Shown: positions 36,853 to 45,815 of the stretch, one piece after another
Numbering within the stretch: the first letter of the stretch is position 1
Layout of the letters: every line of letters begins with the position of its first letter
NCBI RefSeq assembly: GCF_023369555.1
Contig: NZ_JACJVC010000016.1
Coordinates: 1-64,000, forward strand
Origin: Actinomyces sp. AC-20-1
GTDB taxonomy: Bacteria; Actinomycetota; Actinomycetes; Actinomycetales; Actinomycetaceae
Reading direction: 5' to 3'
DNA: 64,000 bases
Program-made: the position numbers and the translations under genes
Notes under the pieces: model-generated
Database searches by the model: none
What the model saw: the letters and a program-made list of their open reading frames with translations, nothing else
Told to the model about the DNA's origin: nothing

Positions 36853-37674
36853 ATGAGCTCCCTCACCGCCACGCCCCTGGCCGGGCGCCGCGTCGTCGTC
36901 ACCGGCGTCAGCCGCCGTGCCGGCATCGGCCACGCCGTCGCCTGCCGCGCCGCCGACATGGGCGCCTCCCTCCTGCTGCACCACTGGGCGCCCCACGACG
37001 CCGAGCAGCCCTGGGGCGCGGACAGCGTCGAGGCCACCCTCGACTCCGTGCGCTCCCACCTGGCGCCGGGGGCCGTGCTGGAGGACGTGAGCGAGGACCT
37101 GCGCGATGCGCAGGCGCCCGCCCGCGTCATCGCGCGGGCCCGCGCCGCCCTGGGCGGGGTGGACGCGCTCGTGTGCAACCACGCCTCCTCCGGCCACGAC
37201 GGCCGGCTGGAGGAGGTCAGCGTCGCGGACCTGGACCACCACTGGCAGGTCAACGCCCGCGCCTCGCTCCTCCTGCTGAAGGCGATGGCCGCGCTGCCCG
37301 ACGACGACGCGCTCGCCGGCGGCCGGGCCCGGCGCAGCGCCGTCCTCATGAGCTCCGGCCAGATCCTGGGCCCGATGGCGGACGAGATCGCCTACATCAC
37401 CTCGAAGGCGGCGCTGGCGGGCGCCACCTCCTCACTGGCCGACGGCCTGGCCGGCCTCGGGATCCGGGTCAACACCGTCAACCCGGGCCCGGTCAACACC
37501 GGCTACATGGACACCGGGCTCGAGCGCTCCCTCGCCCCGGCCTTCCCCGGGGGCGTGCCCGCCCGGCCCGAGGACCCCGCCCGGCTCATCTGCTGGCTGC
37601 TGACCGATGACGCCGCCTGGGTCACCGGCCAGGTGATCTCGACCGAGGGCGGCTTCCGGCGCTGGGGCCTGTGA
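36853..37674 (+). CDS. Short-chain dehydrogenase/reductase
   Basis: 273 residues. Cofactor motif VVVTGVSRRAGIGHAV (TGxxxGxG with two extra residues), CNHASSGHD in place of NNAG, and the catalytic Tyr181-x-x-x-Lys185 (YITSK) with Ser in MSSGQILG. It ends with VTGQVISTEGGF, typical of FabG-like SDRs. Substrate not predictable; sugar or oxo-acyl reduction are both possible. Convergent with the LacI gene, 12 bases away. Confidence 0.85.
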   Translation: MSSLTATPLAGRRVVVTGVSRRAGIGHAVACRAADMGASLLLHHWAPHDAEQPWGADSVEATLDSVRSHLAPGAVLEDVSEDLRDAQAPARVIARARAALGGVDALVCNHASSGHDGRLEEVSVADLDHHWQVNARASLLLLKAMAALPDDDALAGGRARRSAVLMSSGQILGPMADEIAYITSKAALAGATSSLADGLAGLGIRVNTVNPGPVNTGYMDTGLERSLAPAFPGGVPARPEDPARLICWLLTDDAAWVTGQVISTEGGFRRWGL

Positions 37675-37686
37675 GGCGCGCCTGCC

Positions 37687-38700
37687 TCAATGAAGGGAGG
37701 GCGGCGGCGCCGTCGTCCCCCTCTCGTGCAGCCGGGGCGCGTGCAGCAGGTGCTCCTCGTGCCCCGGGTGCGCGATGAGGCGCAGCAGCATGTCGCCCGC
37801 CTCGTAGCCCATGGCGTGGGCGTCGATGGCGGAGGCCGTCACCAGGCGCTTGCCCTCCCCCAGCCGGGTGTCCACGCCGACCGAGATGACGGAGAAGGCC
37901 TCGGGCACACGCAGCCCCAGGGTCGCGGCGCCCGCGAGCACACCGGACAGCGCGGCCGGGTTGTTGCTCACGACGGCGGTGCAGCCCTGCACGAGCCCAT
38001 TGCGGTGCACGAGCCGCGCCCCGTGCACCGGGTTGGACGGCAGGCAGCGCAGCACCCCGGTCACGCCCCGGTCCTGGGAGGCGCTCAGCAGCGCGCCGCG
38101 CTGCAGGACGTAGGCGCGCGAGCGCTCGTCGTCGTCCACGCGGGTGAGCAGCAGGACGCGGCGGTGACCGAGGGCGGCCAGGTGGTCCAGGGCCAGGACG
38201 GCCATCTGCGTGAAGTCCGCGTCGATGCTCGGGGCCCCGCCCAAGCGTCCCGAGCGGCCGATGAGGACGGTGGGCACGCCCTCGTGCAGCAGGACCTCCT
38301 CGCGCTCGTCGTCGGCAGCGACGTCCATGAGGATCGCCGAGCCGATGGACTGCGAGCGGATGAGGGCCCGCACGCCCCCGACGGGGTCCTCGCGCAGGCC
38401 CATGGGGATGACGACCTGGATGTCCTCGGGCTCGACGCGCGAGCGGATGCCGTCGACGTAGGGCAGGTCCCCGGCCTCGACGGCGGTGCGCCTCATGCGC
38501 AGCAGGACGCCGACGCTGCGCACCCGTCGCGAGGCGAGGGTGGCGGCCGAGGCGTTGGGGCGGTAGCCGAGCCGCTCCACGGCCTGAAGGACCCGCTCCT
38601 GCGTGCCCCGGCTCACCGAGCGGTCGCCCGTGAGGACGTAGGTGACGGTGGAGGGCGAGACCCCCGCCAGCCGTGCCACGTCCGCGCGCGTCACCGGCAT
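37687..38700 (-). CDS. LacI-family regulator of the second ABC/GH13 region
   Basis: 337 residues from the ATG at 38700 with AGGAGG upstream. Helix-turn-helix VTRADVARLAGVSPSTVTYVLT, hinge RVLQAVERLGYRPNASAATLAS. The sensor domain is a little degenerate (VVSNNPAALSGVLAG, FSVISVGVD). It is the last gene after the importer and GH13 genes, and probably binds the two TCGACGCGCGTCGA sites at 43878 and 43916, which lie 5 kb away at the head of the importer operon. Confidence 0.9.
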   Translation of the reverse strand: MPVTRADVARLAGVSPSTVTYVLTGDRSVSRGTQERVLQAVERLGYRPNASAATLASRRVRSVGVLLRMRRTAVEAGDLPYVDGIRSRVEPEDIQVVIPMGLREDPVGGVRALIRSQSIGSAILMDVAADDEREEVLLHEGVPTVLIGRSGRLGGAPSIDADFTQMAVLALDHLAALGHRRVLLLTRVDDDERSRAYVLQRGALLSASQDRGVTGVLRCLPSNPVHGARLVHRNGLVQGCTAVVSNNPAALSGVLAGAATLGLRVPEAFSVISVGVDTRLGEGKRLVTASAIDAHAMGYEAGDMLLRLIAHPGHEEHLLHAPRLHERGTTAPPPSLH

Positions 38701-38740
38701 CGCAGATCCTCCTCGGGTCAGTGGGCGGGGCCCGCGGCTC

Positions 38741-40429
38741 TCAGACGTCGAGCCAGAGGCAGCTGTTGGCCGCCAGGACGCCCTGCGGGCCGGACGGCGT
38801 CGAGGAGCCGACGAGCACACTACCCTCCACGGGCAGCGCCACGTCCTCGTCGCCCGTGTTGAGGACGAGGACGGTCCGGCCGTTGCGCACCGCGAGCACG
38901 CCCTCGGGCGCCTCGAGCCACTCGGTGCTCCCCCGGCCCAGTCCGCGCTCGCGGCGCAGTCGCAGCCCGGCGCGGTACATCTCGAGGGTCGAGCCGGGAA
39001 CGCCATCCTGCTCGGCGGGGGCGAAGCGCCCCCAGCCCTCGGGCTGCGGCAGCCAGGTGGCACCCGTGCTGTTGAAGCCGTAGGCGGGGCCGTCGGCGCT
39101 CCACGGGAGCGGGACGCGGCACCCGTCGCGGCCGCGGACCTGCTGGCCGGTGCGCAGCCACGTCGGGTCCTGCCGGGCGGTGTCGGCCATCGTCGTGTGC
39201 TCCGGCAGCCCCAGCTCCTCGCCCTGGTAGAGGTAGGCGCTGCCGGGCAGCCCCAGGGCGAACAGCGTGAGCGCGCGGGCGCGCTCCAGCCCCAGGGCCT
39301 CATCCGGCTGCGGGTTGCCGGGGCCGATGCCGCGCTCGGTGCTCGTGCCGGGCGGGTAGCCGAAGCGGCTGGTGTGGCGCACGACGTCGTGGTTGGACAG
39401 GACCCAGGTCGTGGGCGCGCCGACGGCGTCGTTGTGGCCGGTGGTGGTCTCGATGACCTCGCGCAGGTGGTACGCGTCCCAGGGGGACTTGAGAAAGTCG
39501 AAGTTGAAGGCCTGGCTCATCTCGTCCTGGCGGACGTACATGGCCGTGTGCGAGGGCGGCTGCACCCAGGCCTCGGCGACGAGGAGCAGGTCGGGGCGGA
39601 TGGCGTCCAGGACGCCGCGCCACTCCCGGTAGACGTCGTGGACCCCCGGCTGGTCGAACATGGGGCCGACGTCGGGGGCCTTGGGCCGGCCACCGCCCTC
39701 ATCGTCACCGTCGGCCCAGCGGTCGGGGCCGACCTCGTCGTCGGGCAGGCCCTCGGCCTTGACCAGGCCGTGGGCCACGTCGACGCGGAAGCCGTCCACC
39801 CCGTGCTCGAGGACCCAGTAGCGCAGGACGTCGTTGAACATCTCGTGGACCTCGGGGTTGGTCCAGTCGAAGTCGGGCTGCTCGGCGGCGAAGAGGTGCA
39901 GGTACCACCAGCCGCGGTCCGCCTCCCGGCCGGTGAGCGGGTGGACCGGCTCCCAGGCGGGGCCGCCGAAGAGGCTGCCCCAGTTGTTCGGGGGCCCGTC
40001 CGGGCTGTGGCGGAAGAGGTAGCGGGCCCGCTCGGGTGAGCCCGGGGCGGCGGTGAGGGCCGCCTGGAACCAGGCGTGCTGGTCGGAGGAGTGGTTGGGC
40101 ACGAGGTCGATGACCACCTTGAGGCCGAGCTCGTGGGCGCGCTGCGTCAGGGCGTCGAAGTCGGCGAGGGTGCCGTACTCGGGGGCGACGTCGCGGTAGT
40201 CGGCGACGTCGTAGCCGGCGTCCACCTGCGGAGAGGGGTAGAAGGGTGAGATCCACACGGCGTCCACGCCGAGGGAGGCGATGTGCTCGAGCCGGGAGGT
40301 GATGCCCCTCAGGTCACCCAGGCCGTCGCCGTCGGAGTCGGCGAAGGAGCGCGGGTAGACCTGGTAGATGACGGCGTCGCGCCACCAGGCGTCGAGGTCG
40401 GTGCGGGTGGGGGGCTGTGCGTCACTCAT
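38741..40429 (-). CDS. Alpha-glucosidase (GH13)
   Basis: 562 residues. WWRDAVIYQVYPRSFADSDGDGLGD; nucleophile Asp217 in GFRVDVAHGLVK, acid/base Glu286 in LVAEAWVQP, third Asp348 in SNHDVVRH. VDVAHG is typical of the actinobacterial alpha-glucosidase group (GH13_30), so alpha-1,4 or broader linkage is expected. It complements the 1,6-type at 25394. AAGGAC precedes the ATG. It follows the permease genes and is probably the intracellular hydrolase of the second importer. Confidence 0.92.
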   Translation of the reverse strand: MSDAQPPTRTDLDAWWRDAVIYQVYPRSFADSDGDGLGDLRGITSRLEHIASLGVDAVWISPFYPSPQVDAGYDVADYRDVAPEYGTLADFDALTQRAHELGLKVVIDLVPNHSSDQHAWFQAALTAAPGSPERARYLFRHSPDGPPNNWGSLFGGPAWEPVHPLTGREADRGWWYLHLFAAEQPDFDWTNPEVHEMFNDVLRYWVLEHGVDGFRVDVAHGLVKAEGLPDDEVGPDRWADGDDEGGGRPKAPDVGPMFDQPGVHDVYREWRGVLDAIRPDLLLVAEAWVQPPSHTAMYVRQDEMSQAFNFDFLKSPWDAYHLREVIETTTGHNDAVGAPTTWVLSNHDVVRHTSRFGYPPGTSTERGIGPGNPQPDEALGLERARALTLFALGLPGSAYLYQGEELGLPEHTTMADTARQDPTWLRTGQQVRGRDGCRVPLPWSADGPAYGFNSTGATWLPQPEGWGRFAPAEQDGVPGSTLEMYRAGLRLRRERGLGRGSTEWLEAPEGVLAVRNGRTVLVLNTGDEDVALPVEGSVLVGSSTPSGPQGVLAANSCLWLDV

Positions 40430-40521
40430 GCAGGATGTCCTTGTCTGGGTCAGGAGCGGGCCAGGACGGCGCGCGCCGCGCGCGGGCCCTCAGGCGCGGC
40501 GGCGGGGTCGGGGACGGGTTC

Positions 40522-41391
40522 TCAGGACTTGAGCCCGCCGGCGGCGAGGCCGGCGACGATGCGGCGCTGGAAGAGCAGCACCATGATGACCAGCGGCAGA
40601 GTCATGATGACTCCGGCCGCCATCTGGGAGCCGAAGGGCGTGTTGAACTGGGCAGCGCCCGTGAACTTCGACAGCAGCACGGTGGCGGGCTGCATCGCCG
40701 GGTCGTTGATCATCGTCACGGCGACGAGGAACTCGTTCCAGGCGCCGATGAAGATGATGATGGCGGTGGTGAAGATGCCGGGGGCGGCCAGCGGGAGGAT
40801 GACCTTGCGGAAGGCCTGGCCCGGGGTGCAGCCGTCCACCATGGCGGACTGCTCGAGCTCGAGCGGCATCTGCCGGAAGAAGCTCGTGAGGTTCCACACC
40901 GCCAGCGGCAGTGAGAAGGACAGGTCCGGGATGATCATCGCCTGGTAGGTGTTGATCCACTCCCACGCGGCGAAGTTCTTCAGCAGCGGCACGATGATCG
41001 CCACGAGCGGGAACATCGAGGTCGCCAGGACCACGAGGAGCAGGAAGCCCTTGCCGCGGAAGCTCAGGCGCGCCAGCGCGTAGGAGGCGAAGGTCGCGAC
41101 CGCGAGCGCCACCACGGTGACGATGACCGAGACGATGAGCGAGTTGACCAGACCCGAGGCGAAGTTGTTCTTGGCGGAGAAGACCGCCTCGTAGTTCTCG
41201 AAGGAGGGGTTCCTCGGCCACCAGGAGTTCTCGAAGATCTCCGTGTCCGGCCGCAGCGAGGACACGATCATCCAGTAGAAGGGGGCCAGGCAGTAGATGA
41301 CGATGAGGACGATGCCGAAGGAGGAGAGGATCCCCGCCCAGTCGGTCTTCCTCCTCCTGGTCCCGGGCGCGGCCGTGGTCGCGGTGCTCAT
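40522..41391 (-). CDS. ABC sugar permease (MalG type), second importer
   Basis: 289 residues from the ATG at 41391, overlapping the upstream permease stop (ATGA). Six helices; the EAA loop reads QSAMVDGCTPGQAFRKVILP. C-terminus FQRRIVAGLAAGGLKS is the MalG-type end. The gap to the GH13 gene is 92 bases and GC-rich. Confidence 0.92.
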   Translation of the reverse strand: MSTATTAAPGTRRRKTDWAGILSSFGIVLIVIYCLAPFYWMIVSSLRPDTEIFENSWWPRNPSFENYEAVFSAKNNFASGLVNSLIVSVIVTVVALAVATFASYALARLSFRGKGFLLLVVLATSMFPLVAIIVPLLKNFAAWEWINTYQAMIIPDLSFSLPLAVWNLTSFFRQMPLELEQSAMVDGCTPGQAFRKVILPLAAPGIFTTAIIIFIGAWNEFLVAVTMINDPAMQPATVLLSKFTGAAQFNTPFGSQMAAGVIMTLPLVIMVLLFQRRIVAGLAAGGLKS

Positions 41392-42419
41392 GAGCGTCCT
41401 CCTTCGGTCAGGGCGGCGGGCTGGGGGGAGCGACGGCGCCGGGGCAGGAACACGGAGGCGTTGAGCTTGCCTCCTGTGGTCTTCTTCTTCTCGACGCTGG
41501 CCCCGAGGTCGGCGCCCGTGATCTTGACGAAGGCGAAGGCGAAGATGAAGACGTAGAGGAAGAGGATGAGCGCGTAGGCCGCGGCGGAGCCGTAGCGGAG
41601 GTTGGAGGCCTCGTCCTGCACGAGCATGGAGATCGTCTCGACGGAGCTCTTGCGCGGGCCGATGAGGATGTAGGGCAGGTCGAACATGCGCAGGGCGTCG
41701 AGGGTGCGGAACAGCACGGCGACGACGAGCGCGGGCTTGACCAGCGGCAGGGTGATGCGGGTGAAGCGCTGCCAGGCGTTGGCGCCGTCGATCTTGGCGG
41801 CCTCGTAGACCTCGTCGGGGATGACCTGCAGGCCGGCGAGGGTGAGCAGGCCGATGTAGGGGGCGGTCTTCCACACGTCGGCGATGATGATGGTGAGCTT
41901 GGCGGCGGCGTCGCCAGAGGCCCACATGATGTGCTGCCCGAGGATGGCGTTGGCCACGCCGTTCTGGTTGAAGATCCAGCCCCACAGGATGCCGGAGACT
42001 GCGGTGGGGATGGCCCAGGGCACGAGGATGGCGGCGCGCACGAAGCCGCGCCCGCGCATGGCCTTGTGCATGATGAGCGCCATCGCGACGCCCAGGACCG
42101 TCTCGAGGACGACGGTGACGACGCCGAAGAGGGTCGTGTTGTAGGCGGCCGTCCAGAAGCGCGCACCGGCCTCGGTGAAGATGTCGGTGTAGTTGGCCAG
42201 TCCGACGAAGGGCTCGGTGTCGGAGACGAAGCCGGTCTCGGGGTCGAGCCCGGCCTTGCCGAAGAGGGACTGGTAGAGGGACTGGAAGACCGGGATGATG
42301 ATGACGATCAGCAGGACCGCGATCGTCGGGACCATCAACGTCCAGGCCAGGCGGGCCTGCGCCTTGGAGGCCTTGGACCGGTGGTTGACAACCGCGGCTG
42401 GGTACGTGCTCGTGCTCAT
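41388..42419 (-). CDS. ABC sugar permease (MalF type), second importer
   Basis: 343 residues from the ATG at 42419 (AAAGGAG). Six helices, with EAA loop EAAKIDGANAWQRFTRITLP. The long cytoplasmic C-terminal tail (EKKKTTGGKLNASVFLPRRR) is basic and unusual in length. An intergenic hairpin separates it from the binding-protein gene. Confidence 0.92.
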   Translation of the reverse strand: MSTSTYPAAVVNHRSKASKAQARLAWTLMVPTIAVLLIVIIIPVFQSLYQSLFGKAGLDPETGFVSDTEPFVGLANYTDIFTEAGARFWTAAYNTTLFGVVTVVLETVLGVAMALIMHKAMRGRGFVRAAILVPWAIPTAVSGILWGWIFNQNGVANAILGQHIMWASGDAAAKLTIIIADVWKTAPYIGLLTLAGLQVIPDEVYEAAKIDGANAWQRFTRITLPLVKPALVVAVLFRTLDALRMFDLPYILIGPRKSSVETISMLVQDEASNLRYGSAAAYALILFLYVFIFAFAFVKITGADLGASVEKKKTTGGKLNASVFLPRRRRSPQPAALTEGGRS

Positions 42420-42447
42420 GGGGCTCCTTTGCGCACCGGGCTCTGCC

Positions 42448-42485
42448 GGTCCTCGGGGGCGGCGGGTGCGCCGCCCCCGAGGACC
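42448..42485 (-). terminator. Intra-operon hairpin between binding protein and permease
   Basis: A 17-bp perfect stem (42448-42464 with 42469-42485) with a 4-base loop. It lies just past the binding-protein stop. It is likely to stabilise the 5' message or stop most transcripts, giving excess binding protein over permease. Confidence 0.75.
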
Positions 42486-42504
42486 TGGGCGTGAGCCGTG
42501 TGCG

Positions 42505-43815
42505 TCAGGCCATCGCCTTGAGCGCGCTCTCGAGGCCGGCGATGGCCTCCTCGGCGGTCGTCTGCTGCTGGATCGCCGGGTAGAAGGCGTCCTGGATCGC
42601 AGCGGTGACGTCACCGTAGGAGACGGCCTTGGGGCGGCCGACGGCGGAGTCGAGGGACTCGCGCAGGGTGGTGAGGTAGGGGAACTTCTCGAGCATCTCG
42701 GGGTCCTCGTAGAGGGACGCGTTGATGGGGGCGTTCGACTGGGTGTCGAGGGCGTACTTCTCGGACTCGGGGCTGGTCCACCACTTGATGAACTTCAGGG
42801 CCGTGGCCTTGTTCTTGGAGTAGGCGGAGATGCCGCAGTTGTGGCCGCCGAGGGTGGGCACGAAGGTGTGCCCACCGAGCGAGGGCAGGGGCGCGATGCC
42901 GAACTTCTCGGTGCCCAGCGCCTCGACGTTGTTGGAGTACTGGTAGGGCCACTGGCGGTAGAAGAGGAGGTCGCCGGCCTCGAAGGCGTTGCGGCCGTCT
43001 TCCTCCTTCCACTCCAGGGCCTGCTGGGGGATGTAGCCGTCCTTGAAGCCGTCCATGAGGAACTGCAGGCCCTCGACGGCCGCGGGGCTGTTGATGGTGA
43101 CGTTGTTCTCGTCGTCGTAGTAGGCGGCCCCGAAGGAGTTGATGAACTCGCTGGCGCAGCAGGTCAGGCCCTCGTACTTGGCGAACTGGCCTCCGAAGCC
43201 GCCGATGCTCTCGTGGCCAGGGAGCTTGCGCACGGCGTCGATGGCGGCCTTGATGCCGTCCCAGTCGGTGGGGACCTCGGTGATGCCGGCCTCGGCGAGG
43301 AAGTCCTTGCGGTAGAACATGATGGAGGAGTCGGTCGCGAAGGGCATGGCGTAGAGCCGGTCCATGTACAGGCCGGTGTTGTAGACGCCCTCGATGACGT
43401 CGTCGTAGTGGAGCTCGTCCTTGGGCAGCTCGACGATCCACTGGTTGGCCGCGAACTCGGCGACCCAGACGTTGTCGACGCTGATGACGTCGTAGGCGTC
43501 GGACTTGGTCTGGGCGTTGTTGATGAAGGACTGGCGCTGCTGGTCCGCCTCGGAGGAGAGCTCGATGAGGGTGACCTCCTCGCCGGGGTTGGCGGCGTTC
43601 CACTCGTCGAGACGCGCCTGGACCTTGCCGCCGGAGAAGTCCTTGCCCTGGACCCAGGTGATGGGGCCGGTGCCCTCGAGGGCGGCGGCGCCGCCGTCGG
43701 AGCCACCTGAGCCTCCGGAGCTGCCGGAGCCTCCGGAGCAGGCTGCCGCCGCGGCGAGGGTAGCGGCGATCGCTGAGCCCTGGATGAACCGGCGGCGGGG
43801 GAATGCGTTGGCCAT
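42505..43815 (-). CDS. ABC sugar-binding lipoprotein, second importer
   Basis: 436 residues from the ATG at 43815 (AGGAGG). PRRRFIQGSAIAATLAAAAAC is a Tat-like lipoprotein signal with Cys26. A Gly/Ser-rich tether follows, then a family-1-type binding fold (ITWVQGKDFSGGKVQARLDEWN; MFYRKDFLAEAGITEVPTDW). The MalE-like context with alpha-glucosidase suggests maltodextrin or trehalose uptake. Two perfect palindromes lie upstream. Confidence 0.93.
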   Translation of the reverse strand: MANAFPRRRFIQGSAIAATLAAAAACSGGSGSSGGSGGSDGGAAALEGTGPITWVQGKDFSGGKVQARLDEWNAANPGEEVTLIELSSEADQQRQSFINNAQTKSDAYDVISVDNVWVAEFAANQWIVELPKDELHYDDVIEGVYNTGLYMDRLYAMPFATDSSIMFYRKDFLAEAGITEVPTDWDGIKAAIDAVRKLPGHESIGGFGGQFAKYEGLTCCASEFINSFGAAYYDDENNVTINSPAAVEGLQFLMDGFKDGYIPQQALEWKEEDGRNAFEAGDLLFYRQWPYQYSNNVEALGTEKFGIAPLPSLGGHTFVPTLGGHNCGISAYSKNKATALKFIKWWTSPESEKYALDTQSNAPINASLYEDPEMLEKFPYLTTLRESLDSAVGRPKAVSYGDVTAAIQDAFYPAIQQQTTAEEAIAGLESALKAMA

Positions 43816-43877
43816 GGGGTTTCCTCCTTGAAACACGGGAGCCGCGACGGCGGGAGGGTGGGGTCCCTCCGCTGACA

Positions 43878-43891
43878 TCGACGCGCGTCGA
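43878..43891. promoter_or_regulatory. Operator 1 of the second importer
   Basis: Perfect 14-bp palindrome TCGACGCGCGTCGA, 63 bases before the binding-protein ATG. Its centre lies 38 bp from that of operator 2. Confidence 0.75.
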
Positions 43892-43907
43892 CGGCGTGGC
43901 GCGACCC

Positions 43908-43931
43908 ACACTACGTCGACGCGCGTCGACG
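43908..43931 (-). promoter_or_regulatory. Operator 2 and -10 of the second importer
   Basis: An 18-bp perfect palindrome (43914-43931, core TCGACGCGCGTCGA) abuts TAGTGT (reverse strand, 43908-43913), a TANNNT -10. The palindrome would fill the -35/-10 spacer, and operator 1 lies downstream of the start. Binding at both would block the promoter. Confidence 0.65.
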
Positions 43932-44109
43932 GGAGAAAGCCACTCACCATCCGTTATGGAACCGTGATCTTGTGGCCGGGTCGCGCTTCCGTTCCCGACG
44001 GCGACCTTCGCCACACCTGGGCGACACGGGCGCCACCCGCCTCCAGCGGCGCAGGAGACTGAGGCTGCGGCCCCACCACCCACCCCGTGGGCCGCGAGCG
44101 AGGAGACCC

Positions 44110-45690
44110 ATGAGCCGGACCAGCCGCACACCCCGGGACGACGGCGCCGGGCACCGCCAGGACGCCATGGCCTTCCGCCCCGACGGCCGCTTCTGGCTCG
44201 TCTACGCCTGCCTCATGACCGTCCAGTTCCTCACGGCGATGTACCACACCGTCGTGGCCACCGCACTGCCCACGGTCATCGGGGACCTGGGCGGCGTCGC
44301 CCACATGTCCTGGGCCATCACCGCCTACACCCTCGGCCAGACCCTCTCCATGCCCGTCAACGGCAAGCTCGGCGACCTCGTCGGCCGCAAGCAGCTCTAC
44401 CTGCTCGCCATCGCCCTGTTCGTCACCGGATCCGCCCTGTGCGGCCTCGCCACCGGCATGGGCACCTTCGTCCTCTTCCGCTTCCTGCAGGGCCTGGGCG
44501 GCGGCGGGCTCATGGTCTGCTCCCAGGCCATCCTCGGCGACCTCGTCCCACCGCGGGTGCGCGGCACCTACATGGCCCCCATGGGCGCCATGTTCGGCAT
44601 CGCCGCGGTCCTCGGCCCGCTCCTGGGGGGCTGGCTCACCGACGCCCTCGGCTGGCGCTCGGTCTTCTGGTTCTTCCTTCCCTTCGGCCTCTTCGCCTGG
44701 GTCGCCGTCGCCCTGGCCCTGAGGATGCCCGGGCGGCGCACCACCGTGAGCATCGACTGGGCAGGCCTGGCGCTCACCAGCCTGGGCGCCACCACCCTCG
44801 TGCTCGTCACGACCTGGGGCGGGACCACCTACGCCTGGACGAGCCCCGTCATCCTCGCCCTCAGCCTCCTGTCCGTCCTGTCCTGGGCGGCGCTCGTCCC
44901 GGTCGAGCGCCGCGCCCACGACCCGCTCATCCCCCTGCAGGTCCTCACCAACCACACCTTCGTCGTGGCGACCGTCGTCGCCGTCCTCATGTGCGCGTGC
45001 ATGTTCGGCATGAACGGCTACATGCCCACCTACCTCCAGATGGTCCACGGCGTGAGCGCCGCCGCCTCCGGCATGGTGCTCGTGCCCGGGGCCGTGGCCA
45101 TGTTCCTCGGCTCGGTCGTCTCCGGCTGGCTCGTGACCCGCACGGGCCGCTACAAGGTGTACCCCGTGCTCGGCTCGCTCGTGGCCGCCTGCGGCATGGC
45201 CCTCCTCGCCCTCATCCCGGCCCACGCCCCGGTGTGGTGGTTCGGCGTCGGCGTGTTCGTCCTCCAGCTGGGCATCGGCATGTTCCTCCAGCTCAGCGTC
45301 CTCATCATCCAGAACGCCCTGCCCGCCCGCATGCTCGGCACGGCCACGAGCACGAACAACTTCTTCCGTGAGATCGGCGTGTCCGTGGGCAGCGCCGTCG
45401 TCGGGGTCCTGTTCACCACCCGCCTGACCGCCCGCCTGACCGAGGTGGGCATGAGCGCGCAGGAGGCCGCCTCGCTCACCCCCGCCGCCCTGCGCGCGAT
45501 GGACGGGGCCCGGGCGGCCGTCGTCGTCGACGCCTACCAGCACGCCCTGGCGCCGGTGCTGCTCGCCCTGTCCCCCGTCCTCGTGGTGGCAGCCGTCGTC
45601 GCCCTGGCCTTCAGGCCGCTGCCGCTGTCCACGCGCTCCGGGCTCGAGCAGCTGGCCGAGCAGGAGCCCGACGGCGAGGCGAGCGCCTGA
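44110..45690 (+). CDS. MFS multidrug exporter (DHA2, EmrB/QacA type)
   Basis: 526 residues, about 14 hydrophobic segments. Motif A GKLGDLVGRKQLY after helix 2, FRFLQGLGGGGLM (motif B), and GPLLGGWLTDALGWRSVFW (motif C) identify the DHA2 family. GAGGAGA precedes the ATG at 44110; the in-frame part to 43972 is Arg-rich and rejected. It exports cationic or amphiphilic drugs by proton antiport; the actual substrate is not predictable. Confidence 0.9.
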   Translation: MSRTSRTPRDDGAGHRQDAMAFRPDGRFWLVYACLMTVQFLTAMYHTVVATALPTVIGDLGGVAHMSWAITAYTLGQTLSMPVNGKLGDLVGRKQLYLLAIALFVTGSALCGLATGMGTFVLFRFLQGLGGGGLMVCSQAILGDLVPPRVRGTYMAPMGAMFGIAAVLGPLLGGWLTDALGWRSVFWFFLPFGLFAWVAVALALRMPGRRTTVSIDWAGLALTSLGATTLVLVTTWGGTTYAWTSPVILALSLLSVLSWAALVPVERRAHDPLIPLQVLTNHTFVVATVVAVLMCACMFGMNGYMPTYLQMVHGVSAAASGMVLVPGAVAMFLGSVVSGWLVTRTGRYKVYPVLGSLVAACGMALLALIPAHAPVWWFGVGVFVLQLGIGMFLQLSVLIIQNALPARMLGTATSTNNFFREIGVSVGSAVVGVLFTTRLTARLTEVGMSAQEAASLTPAALRAMDGARAAVVVDAYQHALAPVLLALSPVLVVAAVVALAFRPLPLSTRSGLEQLAEQEPDGEASA

Positions 45691-45759
45691 GCCCGGCCGC
45701 ACCGTCCCGGAGGCCGCACCTACCCCTCCGATACCTACCGAACGGACAGTGACTGACGA

Positions 45760-45765
45760 TAGGCT
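45760..45765 (+). promoter_or_regulatory. Possible -10 of the GH3 gene
   Basis: TAGGCT, about 50 bases before the GH3 ATG. No convincing -35. Confidence 0.35.
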
Positions 45766-45815
45766 GCGACCCAGGCCGCGCACCGGAGCCGGCCCCGTCA
45801 CGAGGGAGAGACAGC

